DNA of 64,000 nucleotides from Amphibalanus amphitrite (Eukaryota > Arthropoda > Thecostraca > Balanomorpha > Balanidae). Positions within the stretch are counted from its first letter, which is position 1. Every line of letters begins with the position of its first letter. The notes under the pieces were generated by a model. That model saw only the letters and a list, made by a program, of their open reading frames with translations, did no database searches and was not told where the DNA came from. Positions 1 to 10,396 of the stretch are shown here, piece after piece. Where the stretch lies: the NCBI RefSeq assembly GCF_019059575.1, contig NW_024882039.1, forward strand, positions 62,001 through 126,000, in the 5' to 3' direction. Position numbers and translations under genes: made by a program.

Positions 1-299
1 GCCGGTTATCAATCCACCTGCATCTCCTCATCTGCTTACTACCTATATCGACTAGTTACTGCAGCCGTTTTGAAGCGGTTCACGGCCGATAACACACCGG
101 GCGTGCGCTAGCCGTCGGTGCTAAGCGCTAACCAATGAGTGCGCACTGCGCGTGGCCGACTGCCGCCCCGATGGCGCTGGCCCCCGGTACCGGCGCGGCG
201 CTGCTGACCCATGGGGGGGGGGGGGCTGCTAATTAGTTGAGCCGGAATTGGGATAGAAGCCGGTATGGGATTGGGATAGAAGCTCAGCGAGACTAAGGG
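1..299. other. Left edge, no gene seen
   Basis: No coding sequence or RNA gene is recognisable here. The stretch contains a 14-base G run near 207-220 and short repeats of the words GGGATAGAAGC around 250-285. The reading frames crossing it are open mainly because of GC-rich composition. Confidence 0.4.
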
Positions 300-1260
300 A
301 TTGTGTGATGCCTTCGGTAGGCCCCTCAAAATCACCTGTGTAGGGCCCTCAGGGCCGCCGGTTATGAAGCCTTTGGAGGCACTGGTGTGGGCCCTCACAG
401 GTACCGGTGTGAGGCTCTCGGATGCATTGGTGCGGGGTCCCCAGAGGTGCCACTGTGGGCCCTCAGAGGCGCCGGTGAGGGTCCTCACAGTTGCCGTTGT
501 GGGCCCTCAGAGACACTGCATGCAGTGTGGGGTTGTCACAGTCGGGTGTGGGACCCTTAGAGCTGCTGGCTCGAACCTTTACAGGCCGACAGGGGCTCTC
601 AAGAGGTCTGCGGTGCCTTCGGGAGCCCTGTGGAGTCCTTAGAGACCAGCAAGATACATTCAAACGCCAGTGGGGCCCTCAGAGTCGTCGGTGTGGGGCC
701 TTCAAAAGTCACCGGTGAGTGGCCGTCCGATGCGCAAGTCCCGTCTGAGGCCGTCAGAGGCTCCGGCGTTGAGCCCCCAGATCGCCGCCGATATGAAGCA
801 CTGGTTTCGGGACCTCATTCAAGGGTGCCGGTCGCACTCAGAGGTGGCAGTGTGGGTCCCTCAGCTAGGCACCGGTGCGAGGCCTTCACAGCCGCCGTTG
901 AGGGCCCTCGCAGGCGCCGTTGTGGGGGCCTTCAACCATTGGTTTAGGGGGTCATCGCAGGCGTTTGTGGAACCCTTGGAGCTGCTGGTCCCTGATAGGC
1001 CGGTAAGGGCCCGCAGAGGCCGGCAAGTAGCCCTCAGAGGTCGCCAATAGGCCCTGAGAAGCCGGCAAGGGGCCCTCAAAGGCCGACAAGGGACACTAAA
1101 AAGCAGGTGTGGGGCTCTTATGGATAGAAGTGTGGCTCTTCGGAGCACATAAGGTGTTCTTCAGAGCCCTGTGGGGCCCTTCTGAGTCGAAAGATGCCAA
1201 CGTGGACCCTCAGCCGCCAATTGGCGTCGCAAGGCCCCTCGGGCCCGAGAGGCCCCCTGA
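300..1260. repeat. GC-rich minisatellite, about 22-bp degenerate unit
   Basis: Degenerate tandem copies of a unit resembling GTGTGGGCCCTCAGAGGCGC recur across this stretch, with longer variants. The same sequence family, in the same order and with the same trailing segment, recurs at 34790-35590 inside a hAT-type element. The left edge of the window may therefore be part of another copy of that element. The overlapping frames on both strands are by-products of the repeat. Confidence 0.75.
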
Positions 1261-1600
1261 TCCGATGGGGGCACGTGCCCCCTGCTTCCCCCCCCCCCGA
1301 TGCAGATGGAGAATGCAATCGGCGGTGCGGGCACAACAATTGCAATTGTTCCCTCTCCCGTCGCGACGTCGCCCATCCGACCCATATCCCATGATTGTCA
1401 ACCCTTGGGCTCAGGTCGGCACTCGGCAATGTACTGGCAAGGAAATCAGCTTTAGGTGAGTAAAAAAGTTATTAAGAGTCATTGGTTGTCGTTACGTTCA
1501 GTAATAACAACTATACGGTGCCAAATGTACGCGACGTACAGCTTGGAGCCGGGCGCCGCCCGGTCTCCACCAGTGACGTCACGCTAATGCCTAGCGACCG
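1261..1600. other. Intergenic, no gene seen
   Basis: A C run near 1289-1299 is followed by mixed sequence without a supported gene. TTTAG|GTGAGT near 1451 resembles a splice donor, but no matching exon can be defined. Confidence 0.3.
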
Positions 1601-1858
1601 GTCCATTGGAAATCGCGGGATGATTCTACCTCTCTTATACGGCCTTGCTCTCTGCCATCCGCTGTCGTCGATGCGCCCTCAGTCAATAGCTTCAAGGCCA
1701 GGCTTGACGAACACTGGGCTCACGCCAAGTACACCATACATTCCAACGACTGATGCAGTGACACACTGACACAAAGCTCGTCACGTCCGGATCCAAGAGG
1801 CCAAAAGGCCTTCCTAAATTCCGCATTTTATAAGCATAAGTATAAGTATAAGTGTACA
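1600..1858 (+). mobile_element. LINE 3' end fragment (C-terminus of reverse transcriptase protein)
   Basis: A frame ending at the TGA near 1740 reads LPSAVVDAPSVNSFKARLD followed by EHWAHAKY. This is the conserved tail of many CR1/L2/RTE-type LINE proteins, where the LPS...VNSFK.RLD..W motif closes the open reading frame. About 90 bases of untranslated sequence follow and end in a short tandem AAGTAT tail at 1838-1858, typical of LINE 3' ends that lack poly(A). The element is severely 5'-truncated. The clade cannot be fixed from this fragment. Confidence 0.6.
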
Positions 1859-2417
1859 ATCATAGTTCCACCAGGGTACTGATTTGGGGCGTCGGTGTTG
1901 TGTTTTAGTGTAAGGGATATATTGTTTTGCTGTCTTGATGATGTGCTGTGTAGTCGGTGGTGCACATTTACGTCACCGACTAGTAAGCTGGAAGTGGTAA
2001 TACTGCTGATTGTTGATTCTAAATCGTGCAAGAAGTTTGGAAAACTGTTGATGGTGAAGCGTAAGAATTTGCAATTGTAATGAAATTCTGTGTTGCTTTG
2101 ATTTCGATAGCTTGAATGTCTAATGTACTATTTGTATCTGTTTCTCGATAAGGCAGATTGTTCTTAATGTACTTTCCTACGCCGCCTCTTATAATTCCTG
2201 AAACTAGTGTTGAGTCTTTTCTGATGAAAGTGAAGGATGTCAAATTTAGATTTTATGGGTCCCCGGGTTTTAGATGAGTTTCCTGAATAGTGAATACACA
2301 TAACAGATGTTTCTGATGCCAGAAGGGCCTGTTTAGCTTCCGCCCAGTTGCCCAGGATTCCCCTAGCATTCCACTGCAGCACTTTTACGTTATGGATGGC
2401 GTGGTGGGTCATCGTGA

Positions 2418-2437
2418 GTGTGTCTGTGTGTGTGTGT
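2418..2437. repeat. (TG)n microsatellite
   Basis: A short run of TG repeats within the LINE ORF1/ORF2 junction region. It is also present at 28783-28800 and 41817-41838 in the other unit copies with different lengths. Confidence 0.8.
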
Positions 2438-2831
2438 GCTCTACTGACGCTGGTTACGAAGGGTGCACGGGTGGGAGTCCGACGGAGCGGAGGCGGACTG
2501 GAGACGGCGTCTGGGCTCGCCCCGTGCCGGTGGCGTGGCTGGACTGCTGGAGGAGTCGGTCTGCTGGCTCTGGTCGGAATGATCAGAGGAAGATGGAGTT
2601 GGGTTGCGGAGTCTAGGATCCTCGGCGGAGGGCTGGGCGCGGGCACCCGTTCCGGAGGAGGATGGGGTTGGGTTGCGGAGCCGGGGGGCTCCGACGGCGG
2701 GCTGGCGGGGGGCACCCGCTCAACCGAGCTCCGAAGAGGAGCCGTCACTCGCAGTCGCAAGGTCCTTGGGCCTCGGGGGGACCTTCGGCGTGACACGCGC
2801 CGGGGTAGCCGGTCTGGGAGGAGGAGGAGGC

Positions 2832-4150
2832 TTGATATGATATGATATGTATTCTCGGTGATCAACACATACATCGTGGTTTTTCATACACCGCGTCGAT
2901 ATAAAACACACTAAAAGATCCTCAATAGGTACAGATAAAAGCAATGGGTTAAAAAAGCGAGCAAGACAAACAGTAAAAACTTACACGCACACATACAACA
3001 CTCCCACGCAGCCGATGACGTCACTCACAGTTTATCAGATGGTTTTTGAGCACGCGCTTAAAGTCGCCGGCACCCGTCTCCCGTACTGCCCGCGGTAACT
3101 CATTGTATGTACAGTGCAGGAGCAGAGTAGGCAAACATACGCTTCCCCAACTCGGTTCTGACTGATCTCGGTCTATATTGCCCCGCGCGACGCGTGTTGT
3201 GACAGTGTTCGTGCACGCTGATGTTTTCCGCCAACGAGAGTGGTTCACCACATGTGATCACTGCACGGAAGGCTGTGATGGTGCTATATTGGTAAAGCGA
3301 AGTGGCCCGTAGCCATCGTAAGTGGTTAAGCGTTCTGAGGAAAATCATCATGAGAAGTAAGGTCAGCCGGATCAAGATAATCATCAAGATAAGGTCAGCC
3401 GGATGCGCATACTGGCCCGTAGCCACTCGAGCGAGCGAATTGCATCGCTGATGTGGTCACGCTTGGATCGGCCTGTGACTGCTCTTGCACAGAAGTTTAT
3501 GATCTTCTGGATGCGACCACGAGCTTCTAAAGACGCATTTCCGTATACTGCCAGGTTTCTTCTTCTTCTATCGTTGGCTCCATCCATCGGATGCAGTGTC
3601 GAACTTGTCGACCGCCTTTCCGTTACGTTTAACTGTTTACTACGCCATCTGACATCAGTAGCGGACTCGCGACAAGACCAGAGCATTGACCAACATCACC
3701 ATGACGTCACGAGGTAGTCAATGGCGGGCAGCTGACAGACCCAAGAGTACGCCCGTGCATGTTCCGGTCACCTGGTCTAAATGCGGACGGAAGGTCATGT
3801 GGCGGTCCATCGTCAGCCCCAGATTACGCACCTTTGACGTTTCAGTGATCGTTTCGCCACCAAAATTTATTTGGATGGGCGGGAGGCCCTGTAGCAGCTG
3901 CTTTGTTCCGAATGTCACCAACTGCGTTTTTGCCGCATTAATTCTCATTTTCCGACTTGCAAACCATTTGCGAACTGTGACCAAAGTTGCCTCGAGTCGA
4001 CTAATGAGTTGTGGCAAGTCTTCCTTTTTTCCACAAACGGCGAGCTGGCATCATCAGCGTACTGGACTAGCCTGACAGATGGGTCTATGTGTAAATACAT
4101 ATCGTTAGAAAAAGTGCTAAACAGAAGGGGACCCAACGCTGTCCCCTGGT
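2832..4150 (-). mobile_element. 5'-truncated LINE (RT C-terminal half) inserted in the Jockey-like ORF1
   Basis: Minus-strand frames give ALGPLLFSTFSNDMYLHI and VQYADDAS (RT catalytic motif, about 4050-4070), then KMRINAAKTQLVTFG and NLGLTMDRHMTFRPHLD (3800-3960), LAVYGNASLEARGRIQKII (3500-3560) and the C-terminus LPRAVRETGAGDFKRVLK (3025-3090). The insertion starts in the middle of the PQG motif, so it is 5'-truncated, and ends at 2834-2848 in a short ATATG/TGATA tandem tail. Units 2 and 3 (about 29190 and 42235) lack it and read straight from GGAGGCTTGGCGTT into CAGGGGAGATAGGG, which gives an empty site. Frameshifts show that it is dead. The clade is uncertain. Confidence 0.75.
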
Positions 4151-5010
4151 ATTGGCGTTGGAGACAGGGGAGATAGGGTGGTAGGTGGGGGTGGAGGACC
4201 GGCTGGTGGGAAGAGTTGGGAGTGTAGGGTACTCTCGGTCGGAAAGTGGCGGCGGAGGGCGGGTCGGGGGAGGGGGAGGGGCTTGGTTAGGGTTGGAGTC
4301 GGGATGGGCGACAACATACTCCCGAGCGTCGCGAACCTCCCAGCCCTGGCGGACCAGCAGGGAGACGCGGCACTCAGCTACCCAACGCGGGCAGCTGGGG
4401 TCGTCGGAGGGGTGGGGGCCACGGCACCCGGCACAGGAGAGGGAGTCGGAGGTGCAGGATTGCTGCAGTGCTGCTGGCGATGTCCGTACTTCTGGCACCG
4501 TCGACAGCGCATGGGCTTGGGAAGGACAGGACGGACATGGAAGGAAAGGTAGGTGGCTCGGACGGTGGACGGAGGCATGGAGGACTCGAAGGTTAGGATC
4601 AGGACTTTAACGAGAGCCGAGGGGGTCGGTAAACCGCACATACACTCACGCGGCTGAAACCATCCCCCAGCTCAGCGATTTGGAGGCCAGGAGCGAAAAT
4701 GGATCCTTGGGACTGATTTAGGTGAGAAGGGGCCCAAGCCCGAACCTCAACCCCAGCGATCCGGCTGACCGCCAGTAAGGCCCGGCGGTCATCCGGGTCG
4801 CAGCGGACCATGAGGTCCCCCACGGAGCAGCCTGGCGCTGGGACAGCGCCCGACCGCCCCGACGAGGGAATCCTCCACGGCCTAGGGGGAGAGCTCGGTC
4901 ATGGGACTCCCATCCAGGCGACGGAAACGGATGAAGGATTGGGGAGAGAAGGTGGTGGGAGGGGGAGGCATGGTAGGGTGAGGTAGGTGTAGTGTGGTGT
5001 TGGAAAGTGG
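4150..5010 (-). pseudogene. LINE gag-like ORF1 fragment, unit copy 1
   Basis: This is the nucleic-acid-binding first ORF of a Jockey/I-like LINE. Reading leftwards, MPPPPTTFSPQSFIRFRRLD starts near 4970, CDPDDRRALLAVSRIAGVEV covers 4740-4815, LILTFESSMPPSTVRA covers 4560-4610 and the zinc knuckle CRRCQKYGHRQQHC covers 4455-4505. A frame change between the RRM-like part and the knuckle part falls at about 4650-4660, and the same break is present in the other two copies. In this copy the second and third knuckles seen in copy 2 are deleted. A proline-rich tail follows. It is not functional. Confidence 0.65.
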
Positions 5011-5639
5011 TGGTGCGAGTGTTGTGATGGGTGGGCGTAAGTGGGTGTTGTGTGTGTAGTGTTGGCTGTGTGAGTTGTAGCAAAGCAAGTGAGTCAGGTG
5101 AGCGTGGGCGAGGCAGGCGAGCAAACTTACGTGAGACGAACGGTCGGCAGGGCACAACGGCGTTCTTCTTGTTGTGTTCTTGGTGGACAGTGGTCCGGGT
5201 TCCAAGCGAGAGCCCGGAGTAGTGCACTGTGCAGTAGCCGCCCTTGGTGCTGAGGATGCTCACGAGTGTCACCAACGTTAACAGCCGACAGCGCACTTTT
5301 TCCAAACGTTTATTGTTTTATTTTGTTCTTGGTTCATTTGACTGCTCTTACTTTGCTAAATTCTCAAATATATTAACTACATGTGTGTGCTGAAGAGTAA
5401 TGTACCTTCTTTTTTTCGTCGAGAGCCGTCTGAGACATGAATTGGAACAACACCGGTCTTCTTAAAGGGACTATCCCACCTTTAACCCGCGCCCTGCTGG
5501 GGGTCCTGGATTTCCACGCCCTGCTGGGGGGGGGGGGTGTTTGAACACCCCCCCCTTGTAACTCGGCTCCTGGGCCACGTAGCGATACGCGGAAGGCGGC
5601 GTTCGAAAGAGCGTAAAAAATAATGACGAAATCACTTCG

Positions 5640-6060
5640 GTCAATTTTTTGGTCAGGTCAAAGGTCAGGTCACCAGAGGTCATTGAAGGCAAAATTTCGC
5701 CGATTTCCAGGTCGAATGTCGAAAATTTCCAAGAAGCCAACGCATAACTCGGGAACCAATAGAGCTACAGCGCCGCGGAAAAGCGCATTCGATAGCCCTA
5801 TTAACGCTCTTTCTGAGTAATTCTCTCAGATTTGACCTAACGTCAACGGTTTTGCCTGCAGGGGGCAAAAACTGCAAAAATAGCCGATTTTTTCGAAAAG
5901 TTTTTCTGCAATAACTTTTGACCCAAACCTTGTACAAGCTTACTTTTACCGGCATCGTGTTCCTCTCGTCAAGACGCATCGAATGAACTATAACTTGACC
6001 TTGAAAGGTCAACTTGAAAATTTGACCTCAGGTCAAGGTCATGACCTGACCGGAAAGGGT
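5640..6060. promoter_or_regulatory. AGGTCA half-site array (left arm of TTAA element)
   Basis: Four AGGTCA words and one TGGTCA fall within about 40 bases at 5650-5687. About seven more in both orientations fall at 5993-6055, including TCAAGGTCATGACCT. This is the core half-site of nuclear receptors, and TCAAGGTCA is the extended form used by monomeric receptors such as FTZ-F1 and ERR. The arrays could equally be transposase-binding subterminal repeats. Function is inferred only. Confidence 0.45.
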
Positions 6061-6425
6061 CATGTTGCATATCAGTCGATCCGTATCGTCGAGCTGAACA
6101 CATCTAAGGCGTTTTCATCGCTCTAGCATGCCTCTATCAAAAGTTATTTGCGAAAAACTGTTAGATACCATTCGTATTCTTACCTGGTATTCTTACCTGG
6201 TGGGGTTTCCTCCACCTCGCAGCTCAGGTCAGGCAAGGGATGAGGTAGAAGGAAACCCGTGTACAAAGGGACACGCCAGTTTTCAAGATGAACAGGACGG
6301 TAAATACAACTACTCAACTCCAAAACTGGAAATGTGTGTCCTCAGTGTGTAATACAGGAATAATGCATCAATACGGAGTGTTTACATTTATATCACAATA
6401 GCATTATCAGTTCTAGTAGGTGTAA

Positions 6426-9326
6426 CTAAACATAATCATATAGCAGATCGCCTAACGTTCTGGCCAGCAGCCGTTTAAATGTGGATACATCTACTGAAGT
6501 CACGACATCATCTGGCAGGCTGTTCCACACAGTGACTCTACGTTGCGAGAAAGAGCGCTGACGCAGGTCAGATAGAGTGCGCGACACATGAATCTTTAAA
6601 CTATGTCCACGCGTTCCCCGATGTAGAGGCTGAACGAACATATTCCCAGGGGCAATTGAACTCTTCCCATGGAAAATTTTCCAGTATTCAATGAGATCAG
6701 CACGAAGAAGGCGCCCTTGCACTGAGAATAGGTCCAGTTCCTTCAGCCTCTCCAAGTAGGTCAGATTCTCAAGGCCTTCTATCTGCTTTGTCCATCTGCG
6801 CTGAACGCCTTCAAGCCTACGCATGTCGTCAATGAAGCCTGTACACCACACACAGGAAGCGTACTCCAGTATAGGTCTTATGTGCGTCTTAAGCAAAAAC
6901 AACATAAAGTCTCGAGAACGACATACCGTAGATTTGGCAAAATTATAAGACAATCCAGAAGCCTTATGAGCCACAGAAGCAATATGATCATGGAACTTTA
7001 ACGAGACATCAACTAATACACCTAAATCGCGTTGTGAACGGCACACAGGAAGTGGAGTTCCATCCATAGTATACATAGGAACAGACTGATTTTTAGATTT
7101 GCGGGAAAAACGTAACACAACGCACTTTTCCTTGTTCATCCTCAAGCCCCAAGACACAGAGGTCTTGTGCAGCACATCAATGTCATTCTGTAACACTCCA
7201 TCAGTGTGGGGGTTCGACATCGAGTTAGCAGTAACTGAAGCGTACAATTTTAAATCGTCGGCGAATATTTTGTAACAACAGGACAGTTTAGAACCTATGA
7301 AGTTAATATAAATTAAGAACAACAAAGGTCCCAACACGGAGCCTTGTGGAACACCGCTGTAGACATTTCTGGTGCTACTGTTAAGTCCATTAACACACAC
7401 TTGCATCAGACGGTCAGAGAGAAAAGAAGAGATCCATGATAAAAGTTGACCTTTAATGCCTATGAGTTCTAGTTTTGTAAGCAAAACTTGGTGGCATACT
7501 ACATCGAAAGCCTTTGAATAATCAAAAAGCACAAGATCCACTGTTTGCCCCGCATCTACTTTGGCTGAGATATCCTCATATACAAGAATAAGCTGCTCCA
7601 TCGTGGATCTACCCTGTCTAAACCCGAACTGGTGAACAGACAGAAGTTCGTTGGCTTCTAAATACGAGTAGATGTGCTTCACAATAAGGCGCTCCAACGT
7701 TTTGCAACACACAGCAGTGAGACTCACTGGCCTATAATTGAGAGGGTCATAGCGACTACCTTTCTTAAACAGCGGAACAACAGTGGATCTCTTCCAGGCG
7801 CTTGGAACTAAACCTTCCGAGAGCGATCGGGTGAAAATCACATAAATCGGGTAACTTAGGGTATCTGAGCAGTTTTTCAAGATCAGTGGGTGGAGGAAGT
7901 CGGGACCCATCGCGGAGTTCGGGTTTAAGGCGCGTAGATATGTGCGGACCTCCTCAACAGTAATTCGCAATGGTTCAATTTCACCGTCGTAGTACTGGTG
8001 AGGCTCCTGTGAAACAGGGACTTCTTTGACAAACACTGAAGCAAATGAAGAGACCAGAAATTCGCTCATAACTTTTGGGTCCGAAGAAATATGTCCATCC
8101 GCTTGCCGAAGTGGACCAACCGACATTGTTCCTACTTTCTTTGATCTTATGTAGGAGTGCAATGACTTAGGCGCTTCCCGAAATCTTTCAATCATAGAAT
8201 ATTCATACGACGCCTGAGATGAAACATTAAAATTTCTCACTCGCTTATTAACACCAGCAAACTGACTGTACGCATCACGAGCCGCAGAGGACGTCCGACC
8301 AACCACCGACCGAACCTTTTTATATTTCAACCAAGCTTCATGTCTTTCTTTAAGCAATCCTCTAGACGGTTTTGTTGGCCACGGTGGTTCACAGCGATTG
8401 TTCTTGTTTTGCAATGGCACATTCTCAACTACATGAGCAGTGACTATATCCCTAAATTTATCAAATGAGTCAGATGCATTCAAATACCTTAACTCGTGAT
8501 CCCAATCGACTACCCGTAGCTCTTCATTCAATCTCGTGTAATTTCCTTTATGCCAGGCGAACTTCTCAGGACCTGAGAACACTTCTGTTTTACTTTCGCT
8601 GAACACGTAGTCAAAAACTATGGGACAATGATCACAGGCTGGCATGGGAGCTTCGACAACTAAATTACCCATTCTATCATGCTCAGTAGTCAGTACAAGA
8701 TCTAGAATATTTCCAGACCTGGGGAAAGTGGGCTCTGAGACCCACTGCATTAGGCCAGCAGACTCAAATACATCCAAAAAAGCTCTCTCCATTGGAGGAA
8801 CGGAACCCACTGGTCGACTCTCAACTTCGCACCACTGAATATTAGGGAGATTTAGATCCCCAAGTATCACAATTTCCCTATTCTTTATCTGGAGTTTTAG
8901 GTCTTCTAAGAGCATTTCGTTTTCAGCTACACTATTTGATGGTGGCCTATAAACACACAGGAAATACACATTGTATTTGGTCAATTTAAACAGAAGGGCA
9001 TTTTCCATTGAGGTAGAAATTATATCTACTAACAAATTCTCATGTACATAAATGCAAACACCATGTTTCTCAACCGTACCAACGACATCCTTCCGGAAAA
9101 GTTGAAAATGGGGTATGTTTATGAAAGAGCTACTGATAGTTGAGGTTAGATGAGATTCAGTGACACAGACAACTTTCAAATCATGCTGGTTTATAAAATT
9201 GATGAGCGAACCCAGTTTATTACAAACACCATTTAAATTAACAGTGCAACATCTAACTGCCGTGTGTCGTGAGCTGGCAGACTGGCCTCCTAGTTTACCG
9301 GGGTGGTCTGGGACACTGTCCCTGCA
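6426..9326 (-). CDS. CR1 LINE ORF2: endonuclease-reverse transcriptase
   Basis: The protein nicks target DNA and copies the element RNA by target-primed reverse transcription. The apurinic-type endonuclease comes first: VNLNGVCNKL (about 9210-9245), CVTESH, CVYRPPS, ILGDLNLPNIQW, LDLVLTTEHD and CDHCPIVFDY. The reverse transcriptase follows: NYRPVSLTAV, QFGFRQGRST, LFDYSKAFD, SGVPQGSVLGPLLF and the catalytic FADD near 7253-7264. The tail WNSLPDDVVTSVDVSTFK ends at the TAG at 6426. Length (about 965 codons of open frame) is normal for CR1. No ATG lies upstream of the endonuclease catalytic core. The frame opens at 9326 inside the end of ORF1, one base back relative to it. Expression probably relies on termination-reinitiation or frameshifting (inference). 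No catalytic residue is visibly lost. Confidence 0.9.
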   Translation of the reverse strand, partial: CRDSVPDHPGKLGGQSASSRHTAVRCCTVNLNGVCNKLGSLINFINQHDLKVVCVTESHLTSTISSSFINIPHFQLFRKDVVGTVEKHGVCIYVHENLLVDIISTSMENALLFKLTKYNVYFLCVYRPPSNSVAENEMLLEDLKLQIKNREIVILGDLNLPNIQWCEVESRPVGSVPPMERAFLDVFESAGLMQWVSEPTFPRSGNILDLVLTTEHDRMGNLVVEAPMPACDHCPIVFDYVFSESKTEVFSGPEKFAWHKGNYTRLNEELRVVDWDHELRYLNASDSFDKFRDIVTAHVVENVPLQNKNNRCEPPWPTKPSRGLLKERHEAWLKYKKVRSVVGRTSSAARDAYSQFAGVNKRVRNFNVSSQASYEYSMIERFREAPKSLHSYIRSKKVGTMSVGPLRQADGHISSDPKVMSEFLVSSFASVFVKEVPVSQEPHQYYDGEIEPLRITVEEVRTYLRALNPNSAMGPDFLHPLILKNCSDTLSYPIYVIFTRSLSEGLVPSAWKRSTVVPLFKKGSRYDPLNYRPVSLTAVCCKTLERLIVKHIYSYLEANELLSVHQFGFRQGRSTMEQLILVYEDISAKVDAGQTVDLVLFDYSKAFDVVCHQVLLTKLELIGIKGQLLSWISSFLSDRLMQVCVNGLNSSTRNVYSGVPQGSVLGPLLFLIYINFIGSKLSCCYKIFADDLKLYASVTANSMSNPHTDGVLQNDIDVLHKTSVSWGLRMNKEKCVVLRFSRKSKNQSVPMYTMDGTPLPVCRSQRDLGVLVDVSLKFHDHIASVAHKASGLSYNFAKSTVCRSRDFMLFLLKTHIRPILEYASCVWCTGFIDDMRRLEGVQRRWTKQIEGLENLTYLERLKELDLFSVQGRLLRADLIEYWKIFHGKSSIAPGNMFVQPLHRGTRGHSLKIHVSRTLSDLRQRSFSQRRVTVWNSLPDDVVTSVDVSTFKRLLARTLGDLLYDYV

Positions 9327-10396
9327 CTATCCTGTGCTGAAGTTGCCTGAATGGCTTCAATGACGTTAGCCCTGGTGCTCTCAGCTACAAGTGTCTGAGG
9401 GTCACTCGCTGGGGCTGCCTGGACGTGTTGATTTTGATTTTGATTTTCCCGTCTAGCTTTGAGCTCCTGCCTTTGACTGTAAGTCAAGTCTCTGCGAATA
9501 TAGACATGATCAAACTGTGATCCCTTCAGTGACTTTGCCTTTTCAAGTACGATAGTTCTCTGGTCTAAGTCAAGGATTTTTGCCCTGCACAAATCAGGAT
9601 GGTCCTTTATCTTGACAATGTCAGTCAGAGTCACCCTTGATCCCATTACCTGTGAAGTTAGCTCACCAAACTCTGCAGCTATACCATCTGGAGTTCTGGC
9701 TGCAAGACCCTTGATGACTACAGAAAAACGCCTCTTTTCCCGCTCTCTAACTTCTAATACTTCTTTTCTGATCGCTGCCCGATAGCTTGGATCAGACAGG
9801 ACTGTGTTCCTGTTTGCAGGCAGAGGTGCAGCAGGTGGAGGAGTTTGTCTTTCGATGGATGGATGGGATGAGAGGTCGTTCTCTGGGGTGGAGCTGGAAG
9901 ATCTGTTAGAGATAGCCTCATCAAGTTTTGCTGCAAGTTTAGCCATCTCAGAAGTCAAACCTTTGACTGTCATGTAGAGCTGTTTCAAGCTGAGATCATC
10001 ATTTTCACCTTCACCTTGCTTGCTTCGAGTGACAGGTTTAGACCAGGCGCCTGAACCGGGGTTTACACGGCATCCAGTACACACAAACAGGACTGAGTTC
10101 TCATCTCGCAGAGAAGCTATCAGAGCAATAGCATTCTCAGGTAACCCCGTGCACATCTCAGAGGGACAGAACCAGGCGTTACATCGGTCACAGCCAATTG
10201 CGTTATCCCCCACAGAAACCTCACACATCCCACATGCAGAAGCACCCTGGTCGCTGCCATCATGCACCCTTCCAGCTTGAGCCTGGCTTTGAAGAGCCTT
10301 TCGAGCAGATCCAGTCTCTGCTCTCTGGGCCTGAGAGTTTGTGACAACACGTGTGCCATTCCCTGCAGCCCTGCCCCTGCCACTCCCTCTTGGCAT
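9290..10396 (-). CDS. CR1 LINE ORF1: PHD-like zinc finger, nucleic-acid-binding protein
   Basis: This is the RNA-binding chaperone-like protein that packages CR1 transcripts. I chose the ATG at 10394-10396 (MPRGSGRGRAAGNG). The open frame extends further but without another ATG. A basic N-terminus is followed by a C4HC3-like PHD finger (CGMCEVSVGDNAIGCDRCNAWFC begins near residue 55) ending VCTGC. A Ser/Pro linker, a charged helical stretch (EVREREKRRFSVVIKGL) and an RRM-like C-terminal half follow. About 368 residues, the usual size. PHD-type fingers in ORF1 are a known CR1 feature. The stop at 9290-9292 overlaps the open frame of ORF2. Confidence 0.85.
   Translation of the reverse strand: MPRGSGRGRAAGNGTRVVTNSQAQRAETGSARKALQSQAQAGRVHDGSDQGASACGMCEVSVGDNAIGCDRCNAWFCPSEMCTGLPENAIALIASLRDENSVLFVCTGCRVNPGSGAWSKPVTRSKQGEGENDDLSLKQLYMTVKGLTSEMAKLAAKLDEAISNRSSSSTPENDLSSHPSIERQTPPPAAPLPANRNTVLSDPSYRAAIRKEVLEVREREKRRFSVVIKGLAARTPDGIAAEFGELTSQVMGSRVTLTDIVKIKDHPDLCRAKILDLDQRTIVLEKAKSLKGSQFDHVYIRRDLTYSQRQELKARRENQNQNQHVQAAPASDPQTLVAESTRANVIEAIQATSAQDSAGTVSQTTPVN

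Larger units (their letters stand above)
1828..5305 (-). mobile_element. Jockey/I-like LINE relic, 5' part (ORF1 plus start of endonuclease), unit copy 1
   Basis: The element reads leftwards. Its 5' region and gag-like ORF1 lie at about 5305-4150 and continue at 2831-2420 after an interruption by another LINE at 2832-4150. The apurinic endonuclease of ORF2 follows: VLQWNARGILGNW near 2360-2400, a frameshift, then RGGVGKYIKNNLPYRET near 2130-2190 and VGDVNVHH near 1960-1985. These are the N-, GG- and GD.N-type motifs of the LINE endonuclease. ORF1 shows one zinc knuckle (CRRCQKYGHRQQHC) but has lost the others by deletion relative to copy 2. The reverse transcriptase half is absent. It is a dead copy with several frame breaks. 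Confidence 0.7.

Noticed and set aside
2348-2845. Long plus-strand Gly/Arg-rich frames (also 28741-29481 and 41819-42565)
   Set aside because: They are antisense to the proline-rich tail of the LINE ORF1. The coding signal (zinc knuckles, ORF order) is on the minus strand.
5471-5740. Minus-strand frame at the G-tract end as a small gene
   Set aside because: It crosses the element boundary and the poly-G hairpin and is not shared with related elements.
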